The notes beneath the pieces are model-generated. The model saw only the letters and a program-made list of their open reading frames with translations, was not told where the DNA came from and made no database searches. The position numbers and the translations under genes are program-made. DNA of 6,632 bases from Bacillota bacterium (lineage in GTDB: Bacteria > Bacillota > Clostridia > Lachnospirales > Anaerotignaceae). The stretch spans positions 1 through 6,632 of the forward strand of contig JAFYQL010000009.1 of NCBI GenBank assembly GCA_017547125.1, read 5' to 3'. Each line of letters begins with the position of its first letter. Position 1 is the stretch's first letter. Of the stretch, positions 1 through 5,350 are shown one piece after another.

Positions 1-22
1 GATTTCTTTTAACCGCAAACAT
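1..22 (-). CDS. spoIIIAH: SpoIIIAH, N-terminal fragment (cut by window edge)
   Basis: Only the first seven codons are present, reading MFAVKRN. A GGAGGG ribosome binding site at 30-35 lies seven bases before the ATG, inside the last codons of spoIIIAG. The gene starts three bases after the spoIIIAG stop codon. In the known operon order the gene after spoIIIAG is spoIIIAH, and a short basic N-terminus ahead of a membrane segment is usual for that family. SpoIIIAH is the mother-cell ring protein that binds forespore SpoIIQ across the intermembrane space. The assignment rests on position, start signals and these few residues, because the membrane and ring-building domains are outside the window. 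Confidence 0.72.
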
Positions 23-25
23 ATA

Positions 26-544
26 TCATCCCTCCATTTTTAACACTTCTATTTTATGGGCAGGCACACCAAGAAGTGCCATCGCTGCACCCGAAAGCGC
101 CTGCTTCACATAAGCATTATCTCCGCCCTGGGCAACAATCAGCACACCCATAGGCACAGGCATATATTCAGTAAGCACTATCTCCTGTGTACCGTTTCCG
201 TCTTCCTTCAGTACGTATGTAGTTTCTTCTTCCATACTTCCGTCAGCTTCTTCCACACGTCTTTCCTGAGCGGCAACTATTTCGCTGCTTTGACTGTATG
301 TTATCATCACCTCAACTTTGCCGGCTCCATTTACCTTCTGCAGTATCTCCTGAAGACGCTTTTCAGTGATGTCATAAAACTGCGCAGTACTTTGCTCAAC
401 TGCAGGCACTTCAGTTTTTTCCGGAATACTTACTTTTCCCATCAGCATTATGGCAACTCCAACCGAAAACATAACCGCCAGAACTTTTTTAACATCATTT
501 TTTCTGTATCTTAAAATATTTTTTATATCAAACGCTTCCTTCAT
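26..544 (-). CDS. spoIIIAG: Stage III sporulation protein AG
   Basis: This 172-residue protein fits SpoIIIAG, the bitopic protein that forms a large ring in the outer forespore membrane as part of the SpoIIIA-SpoIIQ channel. A basic cytoplasmic N-terminus is followed by one membrane helix at about residues 20-36. A polar linker comes next, and then a C-terminal domain from about residue 57. That domain begins with a helix and the strand KVEVMITY (about 76-83), is interrupted by an acidic, Gly/Thr-rich stretch (about 98-118), and resumes with PMGVLIVAQGG and a closing strand KIEVLKM. This matches the ring-building fold with an inserted beta element known from the family. The start chosen is the ATG at 544, five bases after GGAGG (550-554). 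A longer frame from a TTG at 556 would overlap that binding site. The protein is shorter than the roughly 229-residue Bacillus subtilis homologue. It lies 15 bases after spoIIIAF. Confidence 0.93.
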   Translation of the reverse strand: MKEAFDIKNILRYRKNDVKKVLAVMFSVGVAIMLMGKVSIPEKTEVPAVEQSTAQFYDITEKRLQEILQKVNGAGKVEVMITYSQSSEIVAAQERRVEEADGSMEEETTYVLKEDGNGTQEIVLTEYMPVPMGVLIVAQGGDNAYVKQALSGAAMALLGVPAHKIEVLKMEG

Positions 545-559
545 CAGTGCCTCCAAAAT

Positions 560-1027
560 TTAATCTGCAATCACTTTTTCAGGTGAATATCTTTCAGTAA
601 TGATATCTGCAGCCTTTGCAAAATCATCTTCATCAGATATTATTTTCACACTTTCAAGTACATAACTGCCATATTCGTCTTCCTTCACATCAGCAGATAT
701 ACTTTCAAATATGATCCCCGCCTTTTTAAGTTCTCTTTCCATATCGGCAGACAGATTTTCTTCAAAAATGCTTTCAAAAAGATAGTTGGAATATTCATTT
801 ACGTCTTCTTCAAGCAATCTTTTTTCAACAGAAGATATTATCCTGTCTGCGTCAAACTCTCTGTCAAAAATACGTATTACAGGCCCCATTGCCGTTATTG
901 CAAGAATTATACCCAGAACAAAATTCACATATCTTTTTGAAAATCCATCAGGCATTATGATATGGGCAAAATTCATTGCCACTGTAAATACTGCTATGTT
1001 TTTTATATATGCGTTTATCTCTTCCAT
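560..1027 (-). CDS. spoIIIAF: Stage III sporulation protein AF
   Basis: This 155-residue membrane protein sits in the spoIIIAF position. Two hydrophobic helices at about residues 8-25 and 34-52 form a hairpin separated by a short basic loop (SKRY). The rest is a soluble, acidic domain that ends with an alternating helix and strand pattern (KKAGIIFESISADV, then YVLESVKII). In B. subtilis the soluble part of SpoIIIAF has a ring-building-like fold, and the protein belongs to the mother-cell side of the SpoIIIA channel. The start is the ATG at 1027, seven bases after AGGTGG (1035-1040). The open frame runs further upstream, but that part overlaps the end of spoIIIAE and lacks a start signal. It is shorter than the roughly 206-residue B. 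subtilis protein, mostly in the soluble part. It follows spoIIIAE after 11 bases. The assignment combines topology with strict operon order, since this family diverges quickly. Confidence 0.9.
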   Translation of the reverse strand: MEEINAYIKNIAVFTVAMNFAHIIMPDGFSKRYVNFVLGIILAITAMGPVIRIFDREFDADRIISSVEKRLLEEDVNEYSNYLFESIFEENLSADMERELKKAGIIFESISADVKEDEYGSYVLESVKIISDEDDFAKAADIITERYSPEKVIAD

Positions 1028-1038
1028 AATGCATCCAC

Positions 1039-2121
1039 CTAAAAAGAAAGTAAAATTATAAACATACAGGCAGCATAAGAAAGGCATACCGTAAAAAGTA
1101 TGGACAACAGCACCGATGAAATATCGCCTGCACCATCAAGAGCCTTAACAACTCTTTTGTCTGTCACCGGCTCCATAAAAGATGCTGCCAGCTTGTATAT
1201 AAGCCACATCAGTGCAATTTTTATAACCGGCACTGCACATGATATACATATAAAAATAACAGATGCAGCCACAATGGAATTATTCATAACCGACGTAATC
1301 GCCGAAAGACTTTCCACCGAAGTTTTCATAATGTCACCCACAACAGGAACTGCACCTATGGCACTTCTTGCCGTTTTAAAAACTGCCGACGACATATTTC
1401 CCGTACCAAGCCTTTGCAGAGAAAGCACCGAAACAAACATAAAAGCCGCACCTTTAAGCACAAGTGATATAATTTTATTTATCAATTCACACATACTGCT
1501 TAAAACTTCTCTTTCGCTTATACAGTTTACACACTGCAAAACTGCAGCTCCGCTTGCAAAAGGTATGGCAATATACTTTGTAAAATTCACCGTAAAAGAC
1601 GTAAACCCAACCATAACGGGCATCATAACTGGCGACGAAACCTTGCCCGAAAACACCGCCGCCGATATAACCGCCGGCATAGCAACCTTTATGTCTGTTG
1701 ATATTTTTTCAACGGTGTCATAAACATATCCGCATTGAAGCTTTACCGACGAAAGTACCATAGATATAAGTGCAATGAGGCACACAAAAAATCCCATATC
1801 CGATATTTCTTTTCTGCCGAAAGCCTCGCCTATGCTTCCCATAAAACCGCACAGTATTGATATTGCGGCAAGGCTTTTGAGTATGCCTGTCTGCTCTTTT
1901 ATTTCGCCAGCAAAAACATCTGATATCTCTTCTGCCACAGATGAAAATGACACTCCGTTTTCTGCTATTTCCTTTGCACTTTCAATTATTTCCGTCTTTT
2001 CTGTACCAAGGCTTTCAAATACCTTTTCTGCCGAGTAGACATTGTAGTATGCATAAACCTTCTGCGGAATAAGAACTGCCATCAAAAAAATAATAATAAA
2101 TTTAAACACTATTTTTTTCAT
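1039..2121 (-). CDS. spoIIIAE: Stage III sporulation protein AE
   Basis: This 360-residue polytopic membrane protein is the largest subunit of the SpoIIIA complex. A Sec-type signal peptide is visible: MKK start, hydrophobic core at about 8-18, and a likely cleavage after VYA at residue 24. A soluble stretch with amphipathic helices follows to about residue 78. After it come roughly seven or eight hydrophobic segments, at about 80-98, 109-127, 147-170, 183-201, 213-236, two within 282-314, and 335-358. The glycine- and serine-rich loop around 155-195 and the RSAIGAVPVVGDIMK region (252-266) look like conserved SpoIIIAE features. The gene overlaps spoIIIAD by four bases (ATGA) and has no clear ribosome binding site, so translation is probably coupled to spoIIIAD. 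B. subtilis SpoIIIAE is about 399 residues. Its exact role in the channel is not settled; many membrane spans suggest an export-apparatus-like platform. Confidence 0.95.
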   Translation of the reverse strand: MKKIVFKFIIIFLMAVLIPQKVYAYYNVYSAEKVFESLGTEKTEIIESAKEIAENGVSFSSVAEEISDVFAGEIKEQTGILKSLAAISILCGFMGSIGEAFGRKEISDMGFFVCLIALISMVLSSVKLQCGYVYDTVEKISTDIKVAMPAVISAAVFSGKVSSPVMMPVMVGFTSFTVNFTKYIAIPFASGAAVLQCVNCISEREVLSSMCELINKIISLVLKGAAFMFVSVLSLQRLGTGNMSSAVFKTARSAIGAVPVVGDIMKTSVESLSAITSVMNNSIVAASVIFICISCAVPVIKIALMWLIYKLAASFMEPVTDKRVVKALDGAGDISSVLLSILFTVCLSYAACMFIILLSF

Positions 2122-2501
2122 AAGTATTTAGTCACAGCCTCCATCAAAGACAGCATAACCGGTGCCGATATCACCGCTATGGCAACCCTGCCCGCCAGTT
2201 CTACCTTGTCTGCCGCAGCCTTTTCGCCTGCATCTGCACATATATCAGCCACAAATCCGCAGATATAACTTATAGCCGCAATACGCATTACCATAGCCAT
2301 ATAGTTTTTGTTTATACCGCTTTCTTCTGTCATACGGTTCAGGCTTTCTGCTACCATCGCTATGCCGTCAGACACATAAAAAAATATAACCACACCCGAA
2401 ATAAGACTTATGCATGCGGCAAAAACAGGAACTTCTTTTTTAAGCGAAAGACTAAGAAAAGTTCCTGTAAGGGCTATTGATGCAATAGCTATAATATCCA
2501 T
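2118..2501 (-). CDS. spoIIIAD: Stage III sporulation protein AD
   Basis: This 127-residue integral membrane protein is close in size to the roughly 133-residue B. subtilis protein. It has about four hydrophobic segments: residues 2-17, 26-48, 70-90 (ending in SYICGFVADICADAG) and about 103-125. SpoIIIAD and SpoIIIAC belong to one family, and the N-terminal helix pair here resembles the whole of SpoIIIAC in layout. Both are thought to form part of the membrane platform of the SpoIIIA channel. The ATG at 2501 is chosen because AGGAGAA (2507-2513) lies five bases upstream. The frame extends 14 codons further, but those overlap the end of spoIIIAC. The stop codon overlaps the spoIIIAE start by four bases. 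Confidence 0.94.
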   Translation of the reverse strand: MDIIAIASIALTGTFLSLSLKKEVPVFAACISLISGVVIFFYVSDGIAMVAESLNRMTEESGINKNYMAMVMRIAAISYICGFVADICADAGEKAAADKVELAGRVAIAVISAPVMLSLMEAVTKYL

Positions 2502-2511
2502 ATTTGTTCTC

Positions 2512-2706
2512 CTAAAGGTTAAATATTGTCTGCACTGTTTCAAAAAGACGGCTGATATATTGTATTACCCAGTACAAAACCACCACAAGTCCCGCAAGAG
2601 TTGTCATCATAGCCTGTTCTTCTCTTCCGGCACGTATAAGCACCTGATTAAGCACCGAAACCAGTATGCCAACTGCCGCTATCTGAAAAACTATGTTAAC
2701 GTCCAT
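2512..2706 (-). CDS. spoIIIAC: Stage III sporulation protein AC
   Basis: This 64-residue protein matches the usual size of SpoIIIAC (about 68 residues) and is complete. Two membrane helices are visible, at about residues 5-22 and 33-50. They are joined by a short polar loop (RAGREEQAM) that is characteristic of the SpoIIIAC/AD family. The protein is inferred to sit in the outer forespore membrane as a small platform subunit with SpoIIIAD. An AGGAGGAG ribosome binding site at 2710-2717 lies three bases before the ATG and covers the spoIIIAB stop codon, so the two genes are probably translated in tandem. There are nine bases between the spoIIIAB stop and this start. By hand count six of its seven isoleucine codons are ATA. 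Confidence 0.95.
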   Translation of the reverse strand: MDVNIVFQIAAVGILVSVLNQVLIRAGREEQAMMTTLAGLVVVLYWVIQYISRLFETVQTIFNL

Positions 2707-2715
2707 AAACTCCTC

Positions 2716-3240
2716 CTAAAAAAGCAGAATGCTTATCAAAAGTCCGCACAATACTCCGCATGAACGAAACATATTTTCTTCTTTTGCTTTTTTCTGCTCA
2801 ATATCTTTTTCGATTGTTTCAAGTTCTTTTATAACCATATCCGCTGCTTCACTTTGCTGCTGCCTGTCCATAAAACCAGGTACCGCACCAAATGAATATA
2901 CTGTTTCCATATCGTTTTTATCAAAGAAAGTTATCTCCTTCACTCTGTCAACCGAGTCTTTCCATATCATATTTATATCTCCCGTTGTTTTCTGTGCCGT
3001 TTTTTCAGCCGAAAAAACAAATATCTCCCTCACTGCACCTTTAAGCCTTTTTGATGTTTCGCTGAATACCTGTGCCACATCAAAATCCATTGCGTTGACG
3101 CATCCTTTATAAAAGGAAATGCCTTTTTTCAGCTCTTCCACATCAGAAAACCTGTAGTTTTGCCTTTGAGAAAGCACATAACCCGTACATCCGCAGGACA
3201 AAGTAATAAGAATAACCCCTATAAGTTTAATCTCAATCAA
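2716..3240 (-). CDS. spoIIIAB: Stage III sporulation protein AB
   Basis: This 174-residue protein is nearly the same length as the roughly 171-residue B. subtilis SpoIIIAB. It has an N-terminal membrane helix at about residues 5-24 and a long, mostly helical, charged soluble domain (about 30-155). The last helix of that domain is rich in Glu and Lys (ETIEKDIEQKKAKEEN). A C-terminal membrane helix follows (about 158-174) and ends the protein. Structural work on the family found the soluble domain similar to GspF-type platform proteins of type II secretion, so a role next to the SpoIIIAA ATPase is likely. The start is a TTG at 3240 that overlaps the spoIIIAA stop by four bases (TTGA), typical of translational coupling. 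A GGAGAT stretch lies shortly upstream inside spoIIIAA. Residue identity is modest across this family, so size, topology and position carry much of the assignment. Confidence 0.93.
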   Translation of the reverse strand: MIEIKLIGVILITLSCGCTGYVLSQRQNYRFSDVEELKKGISFYKGCVNAMDFDVAQVFSETSKRLKGAVREIFVFSAEKTAQKTTGDINMIWKDSVDRVKEITFFDKNDMETVYSFGAVPGFMDRQQQSEAADMVIKELETIEKDIEQKKAKEENMFRSCGVLCGLLISILLF

Positions 3241-4157
3241 AGTACTTCATCTCCAATCATATTTTTTCTGTCGTAAATCACTGCCTTTCTTACGCCCTTG
3301 TCTTTTTTAAGCAAAACAAACACTTCAAACTCATCTGCTGCTTCTTTCAGTCTTTTGCGTACATCTTCAATGCAATTTCCGTGAACAGTGCATATCATTG
3401 AAACACCACAAAGAGATATGGTTTTTAAAGCCTCTATATCACTTTCGCTTCCCGCCTCGTCGCAAACTATAACATCAGGGCCAAGGCTTCTTAGTGCAAT
3501 TATCATTCCTTCTGCCTTTGAAAATCCATCAAGCACATCTGTATTACAACCCACATCATTTTGCGCACAGCCTTTATAAACTGCCGCAATCTCGCCTCTT
3601 TCATCAACAACCGACACGTTTTTTCCACCGTCCGAAATAATTCTTGCAATATCTCTCAGCACCGTTGTTTTACCACATCCCGGCGGCGAAACTATTACTG
3701 TGTTTTTTATTTTGTTTCCGTCTATGTATTTCATAAGACTTTTGCCGCAATCTTTCACACTGTGTGCAATTCTTATGTTAAAGCTGCTTACATCTCTTAC
3801 CATGTCAACCCTTCCGTCCTTTATAACGGCATGTCCTGAAATGCCCACACGATGTCCGCCGCAGATAGTTATAAACCCCGAAGATATAAACTCTTTATAT
3901 GCAAAAGGCGAATATCCGCTCAAAAAAAGTGCCGTCTGCTGAAGTTCTTCTATTTCAGGTATAAAAGCACTTTCCCGGTCTATTATTTTTCCGTTTTCAT
4001 CCAGGTATATTTCCTTATTGCGCTTCTTTATTTTCATACCCTTTCCTGCACGTATCCTTATCTCTTCTGCATCCGCAAAAACCTCATTGCCGGCATTTTC
4101 AAGTGCCTGTCTTATCTTTCCGCTGCAAAACTGCGCTATCTGCATTCTAGTGTCCAT
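3237..4157 (-). CDS. spoIIIAA: Stage III sporulation protein AA, secretion-type ATPase
   Basis: This 306-residue cytoplasmic ATPase is essentially the length of the B. subtilis protein (307). An N-terminal domain carries the EIRIRAGKG motif (32-40) and the GYSPFAYKEF...GFITICGGHRVGISG segment (81-108) typical of the family. The nucleotide-binding core follows. It has a Walker A loop SPPGCGKTT (157-165, Lys163), the VVDERGEI motif (183-190), a Walker B strand PDVIVCDE (227-234, Asp233/Glu234) and TVHG with His259. It resembles type II/IV secretion ATPases and is taken to energise the SpoIIIA channel from the mother cell. It is the first gene of the operon. The ATG at 4157 lies six bases after GAGGAGG (4164-4170). 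The ATG two codons earlier touches that site, and the longer frame to 4208 runs into the promoter, so both were rejected. Confidence 0.96.
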   Translation of the reverse strand: MDTRMQIAQFCSGKIRQALENAGNEVFADAEEIRIRAGKGMKIKKRNKEIYLDENGKIIDRESAFIPEIEELQQTALFLSGYSPFAYKEFISSGFITICGGHRVGISGHAVIKDGRVDMVRDVSSFNIRIAHSVKDCGKSLMKYIDGNKIKNTVIVSPPGCGKTTVLRDIARIISDGGKNVSVVDERGEIAAVYKGCAQNDVGCNTDVLDGFSKAEGMIIALRSLGPDVIVCDEAGSESDIEALKTISLCGVSMICTVHGNCIEDVRKRLKEAADEFEVFVLLKKDKGVRKAVIYDRKNMIGDEVL

Positions 4158-4163
4158 AAGCAT

Positions 4164-4170
4164 CCTCCTC
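4164..4170 (-). promoter_or_regulatory. Ribosome binding site of spoIIIAA
   Basis: On the minus strand this reads GAGGAGG, a full-strength Shine-Dalgarno sequence six bases before the ATG at 4157. It decides the start of spoIIIAA, since the in-frame ATG at 4163 abuts it and the ATG of the longer frame lies upstream of it. Confidence 0.85.
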
Positions 4171-4192
4171 ATCAGTAAAATATATTTAATAA

Positions 4193-4221
4193 ATTTTATT
4201 CGAGGCATATACTTTTTATTC
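4193..4221 (-). promoter_or_regulatory. Candidate sigma-E promoter of the spoIIIA operon
   Basis: Read on the minus strand, a -35 like element GAATAAA (4215-4221) is followed by 14 bases and then AATAAAAT (4193-4200). The B. subtilis sigma-E consensus is roughly KMATATT, 14-15 bases, CATACAnT. The match is five of seven in the first element and five of the seven fixed bases in the second, with correct spacing. Transcription would begin near 4186 and give a leader of about 30 bases before spoIIIAA. The operon is under sigma-E control in B. subtilis, so a mother-cell promoter is expected here. The surrounding sequence is very AT-rich, which raises the chance of a coincidental match. Confidence 0.55.
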
Positions 4222-4253
4222 CAAATAGGGTAAATTTATAGGTATACAATATG

Positions 4254-4282
4254 TTGACACAAGAAATAATGAGTGCTAAAAT
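4254..4282 (+). promoter_or_regulatory. Sigma-A type promoter of the aroF-tyrA-aroA operon
   Basis: A perfect -35 TTGACA (4254-4259) is followed by a 17-base spacer and TAAAAT (4277-4282), one mismatch from the TATAAT consensus. TGC directly before the -10 makes it an extended -10 promoter. Transcription should start near 4289, leaving a leader of about 42 bases. That is too short for a T-box or a typical amino-acid riboswitch. Confidence 0.82.
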
Positions 4283-4302
4283 CACTGCATAGAGCAATTT
4301 AA

Positions 4303-4314
4303 CACTTTAAAGTG
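4303..4314. promoter_or_regulatory. Perfect 12-base palindrome, possible operator
   Basis: CACTTTAAAGTG is its own reverse complement. It lies about 15 bases downstream of the predicted start of transcription and just before the aroF ribosome binding site, a position where a bound repressor could block transcription. A related but spaced pair, AGTG at 4272-4275 and CACT at 4283-4286, flanks the -10 element. As RNA the palindrome would form only a four-pair stem, so a DNA-level site is more likely than an attenuator. I do not recognise the sequence as a known operator. Confidence 0.35.
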
Positions 4315-4330
4315 CAAGAGAGGTGCTAAT

Positions 4331-5350
4331 ATGATTATCGTAATGAAGCCAAATGCTACGGCGGCTGAAATAAAAAATGTAGAAAACAGTATTATCTTAT
4401 GCGGGCTTTTTCCACATGTATCAAACGGTGAACACGTTACAATTATCGGTGTAGTTGGTAACAAAAAGCTTTATCTCGAAAAAAACAGCCCGGAAAGTTT
4501 TCCAGGTGTTGAAAAAGTTGTTCAGGTAAGCGAAAGCTACAAACTTGCAAACAAAAAATTCAAAGCAGACCCAACAATCATTGACCTTGGCGACGGCGTT
4601 AAAATAGGCGGAGACAACTTTGTTATTATGGCAGGTCCTTGTGCCGTTGAAAGCCTTGAGCAGCTTCTTGAATCTGCAGAAGCAGCCAAAAACGCAGGCG
4701 CACAGATACTCCGCGGCGGTGCATACAAGCCTCGTACTTCTCCTTATGCTTTCCAGGGTCTTGAAGAAAAAGGTCTTGAATATATGGCAGAAGCAAGAGA
4801 AAGAACAGGTCTTAAAATCATCAGCGAGGTTACAAGCGTAAATGCCCTTGAAGCTGCAGTAAACTACGTTGACATCATTCAGATTGGTGCAAGAAATATG
4901 CAGAACTTTGAACTTCTTAAGGCTGCAGGACGCACAAACATACCTGTTATGCTTAAAAGAGGTATCTCTGCAACCATAGACGAATGGCTTAATGCCGCAG
5001 AATACATCATGAGCGGCGGCAACGAAAACGTTATTCTCTGCGAAAGAGGCATCAGAACATACGAAACAAGCACACGAAACACTCTTGATATAAGCGCTGT
5101 ACCTGTTATCAAGGAAAAATCACACCTTCCTATCATAGTTGACCCAAGCCACGCATCAGGCGTAAGAAAATATGTTGCTCCATTAAGCAAGGCAGCCATT
5201 GCGGCAGGTTCAGACGGTCTTATGATAGAAGTTCATCCAAACCCTGCCTGTGCCCTTTCAGACGGCCCACAGTCACTTAACCCTGACGAATTCATTCAGC
5301 TTACAAATGAACTCAAACCATTTATCAATCTTGTCGGAAGGAAATTTTGA
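4331..5350 (+). CDS. aroF: 3-deoxy-7-phosphoheptulonate (DAHP) synthase, type I-beta with regulatory domain
   Basis: This 339-residue enzyme condenses phosphoenolpyruvate and erythrose 4-phosphate to DAHP, the first step of the shikimate pathway. Residues 1 to about 65 form the ferredoxin-like (ACT-like) domain that mediates tyrosine/phenylalanine inhibition in the Thermotoga maritima enzyme, which has almost the same length (338). The TIM-barrel catalytic domain follows. It contains GPCAVES (102-108), GGAYKPRTSPYAFQG (129-143), IGARNMQN (185-192), MLKRG (207-211), DPSHASG (271-277), IEVHPNP (299-305) and LSDGPQS (309-315). The expected metal ligands are all present: Cys104, His274, Glu300 and Asp311. 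The ATG follows AGAGAGG at a normal distance. It is the first gene of the operon and its stop overlaps the tyrA start. Feedback inhibition here is inferred from the family, and the effector cannot be read from the sequence. Confidence 0.97.
   Translation: MIIVMKPNATAAEIKNVENSIILCGLFPHVSNGEHVTIIGVVGNKKLYLEKNSPESFPGVEKVVQVSESYKLANKKFKADPTIIDLGDGVKIGGDNFVIMAGPCAVESLEQLLESAEAAKNAGAQILRGGAYKPRTSPYAFQGLEEKGLEYMAEARERTGLKIISEVTSVNALEAAVNYVDIIQIGARNMQNFELLKAAGRTNIPVMLKRGISATIDEWLNAAEYIMSGGNENVILCERGIRTYETSTRNTLDISAVPVIKEKSHLPIIVDPSHASGVRKYVAPLSKAAIAAGSDGLMIEVHPNPACALSDGPQSLNPDEFIQLTNELKPFINLVGRKF

Noticed and set aside
56..514. Open frame of 152 codons on the plus strand opposite spoIIIAG
   Set aside because: It is rich in Cys, His, Phe and Ser as expected from reading a Glu/Lys-rich gene backwards. 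It shows no recognisable domain.
1100..1723. Open frame of 207 codons on the plus strand opposite spoIIIAE
   Set aside because: It is entirely antisense to a clear spoIIIAE gene, its low-complexity Thr/Ala/Ile composition mirrors the codons of that gene, and I see no ribosome binding site or domain.
3187..3195. Possible lipoprotein signal in SpoIIIAB around Cys16 and Cys18
   Set aside because: The residues before either cysteine (Thr-Leu-Ser, Ser-Cys-Gly) do not form a proper lipobox, and the segment is better read as the family's N-terminal membrane helix.
4158..4208. N-terminal extension of spoIIIAA to an upstream ATG
   Set aside because: It would overlap the candidate promoter -10 and the strong ribosome binding site, and would make the protein longer than its family. 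The ATG at 4157 fits both signals and length.
4227..4255. Alternative sigma-E -35 (ACATATT on the minus strand) further upstream of spoIIIAA
   Set aside because: The -35 match is good, but no acceptable -10 element lies 14 or 15 bases downstream.
4289..4330. T-box or attenuator in the aroF leader
   Set aside because: The predicted leader is only about 42 bases, with no stable stem followed by a T-run and no T-box core sequence.
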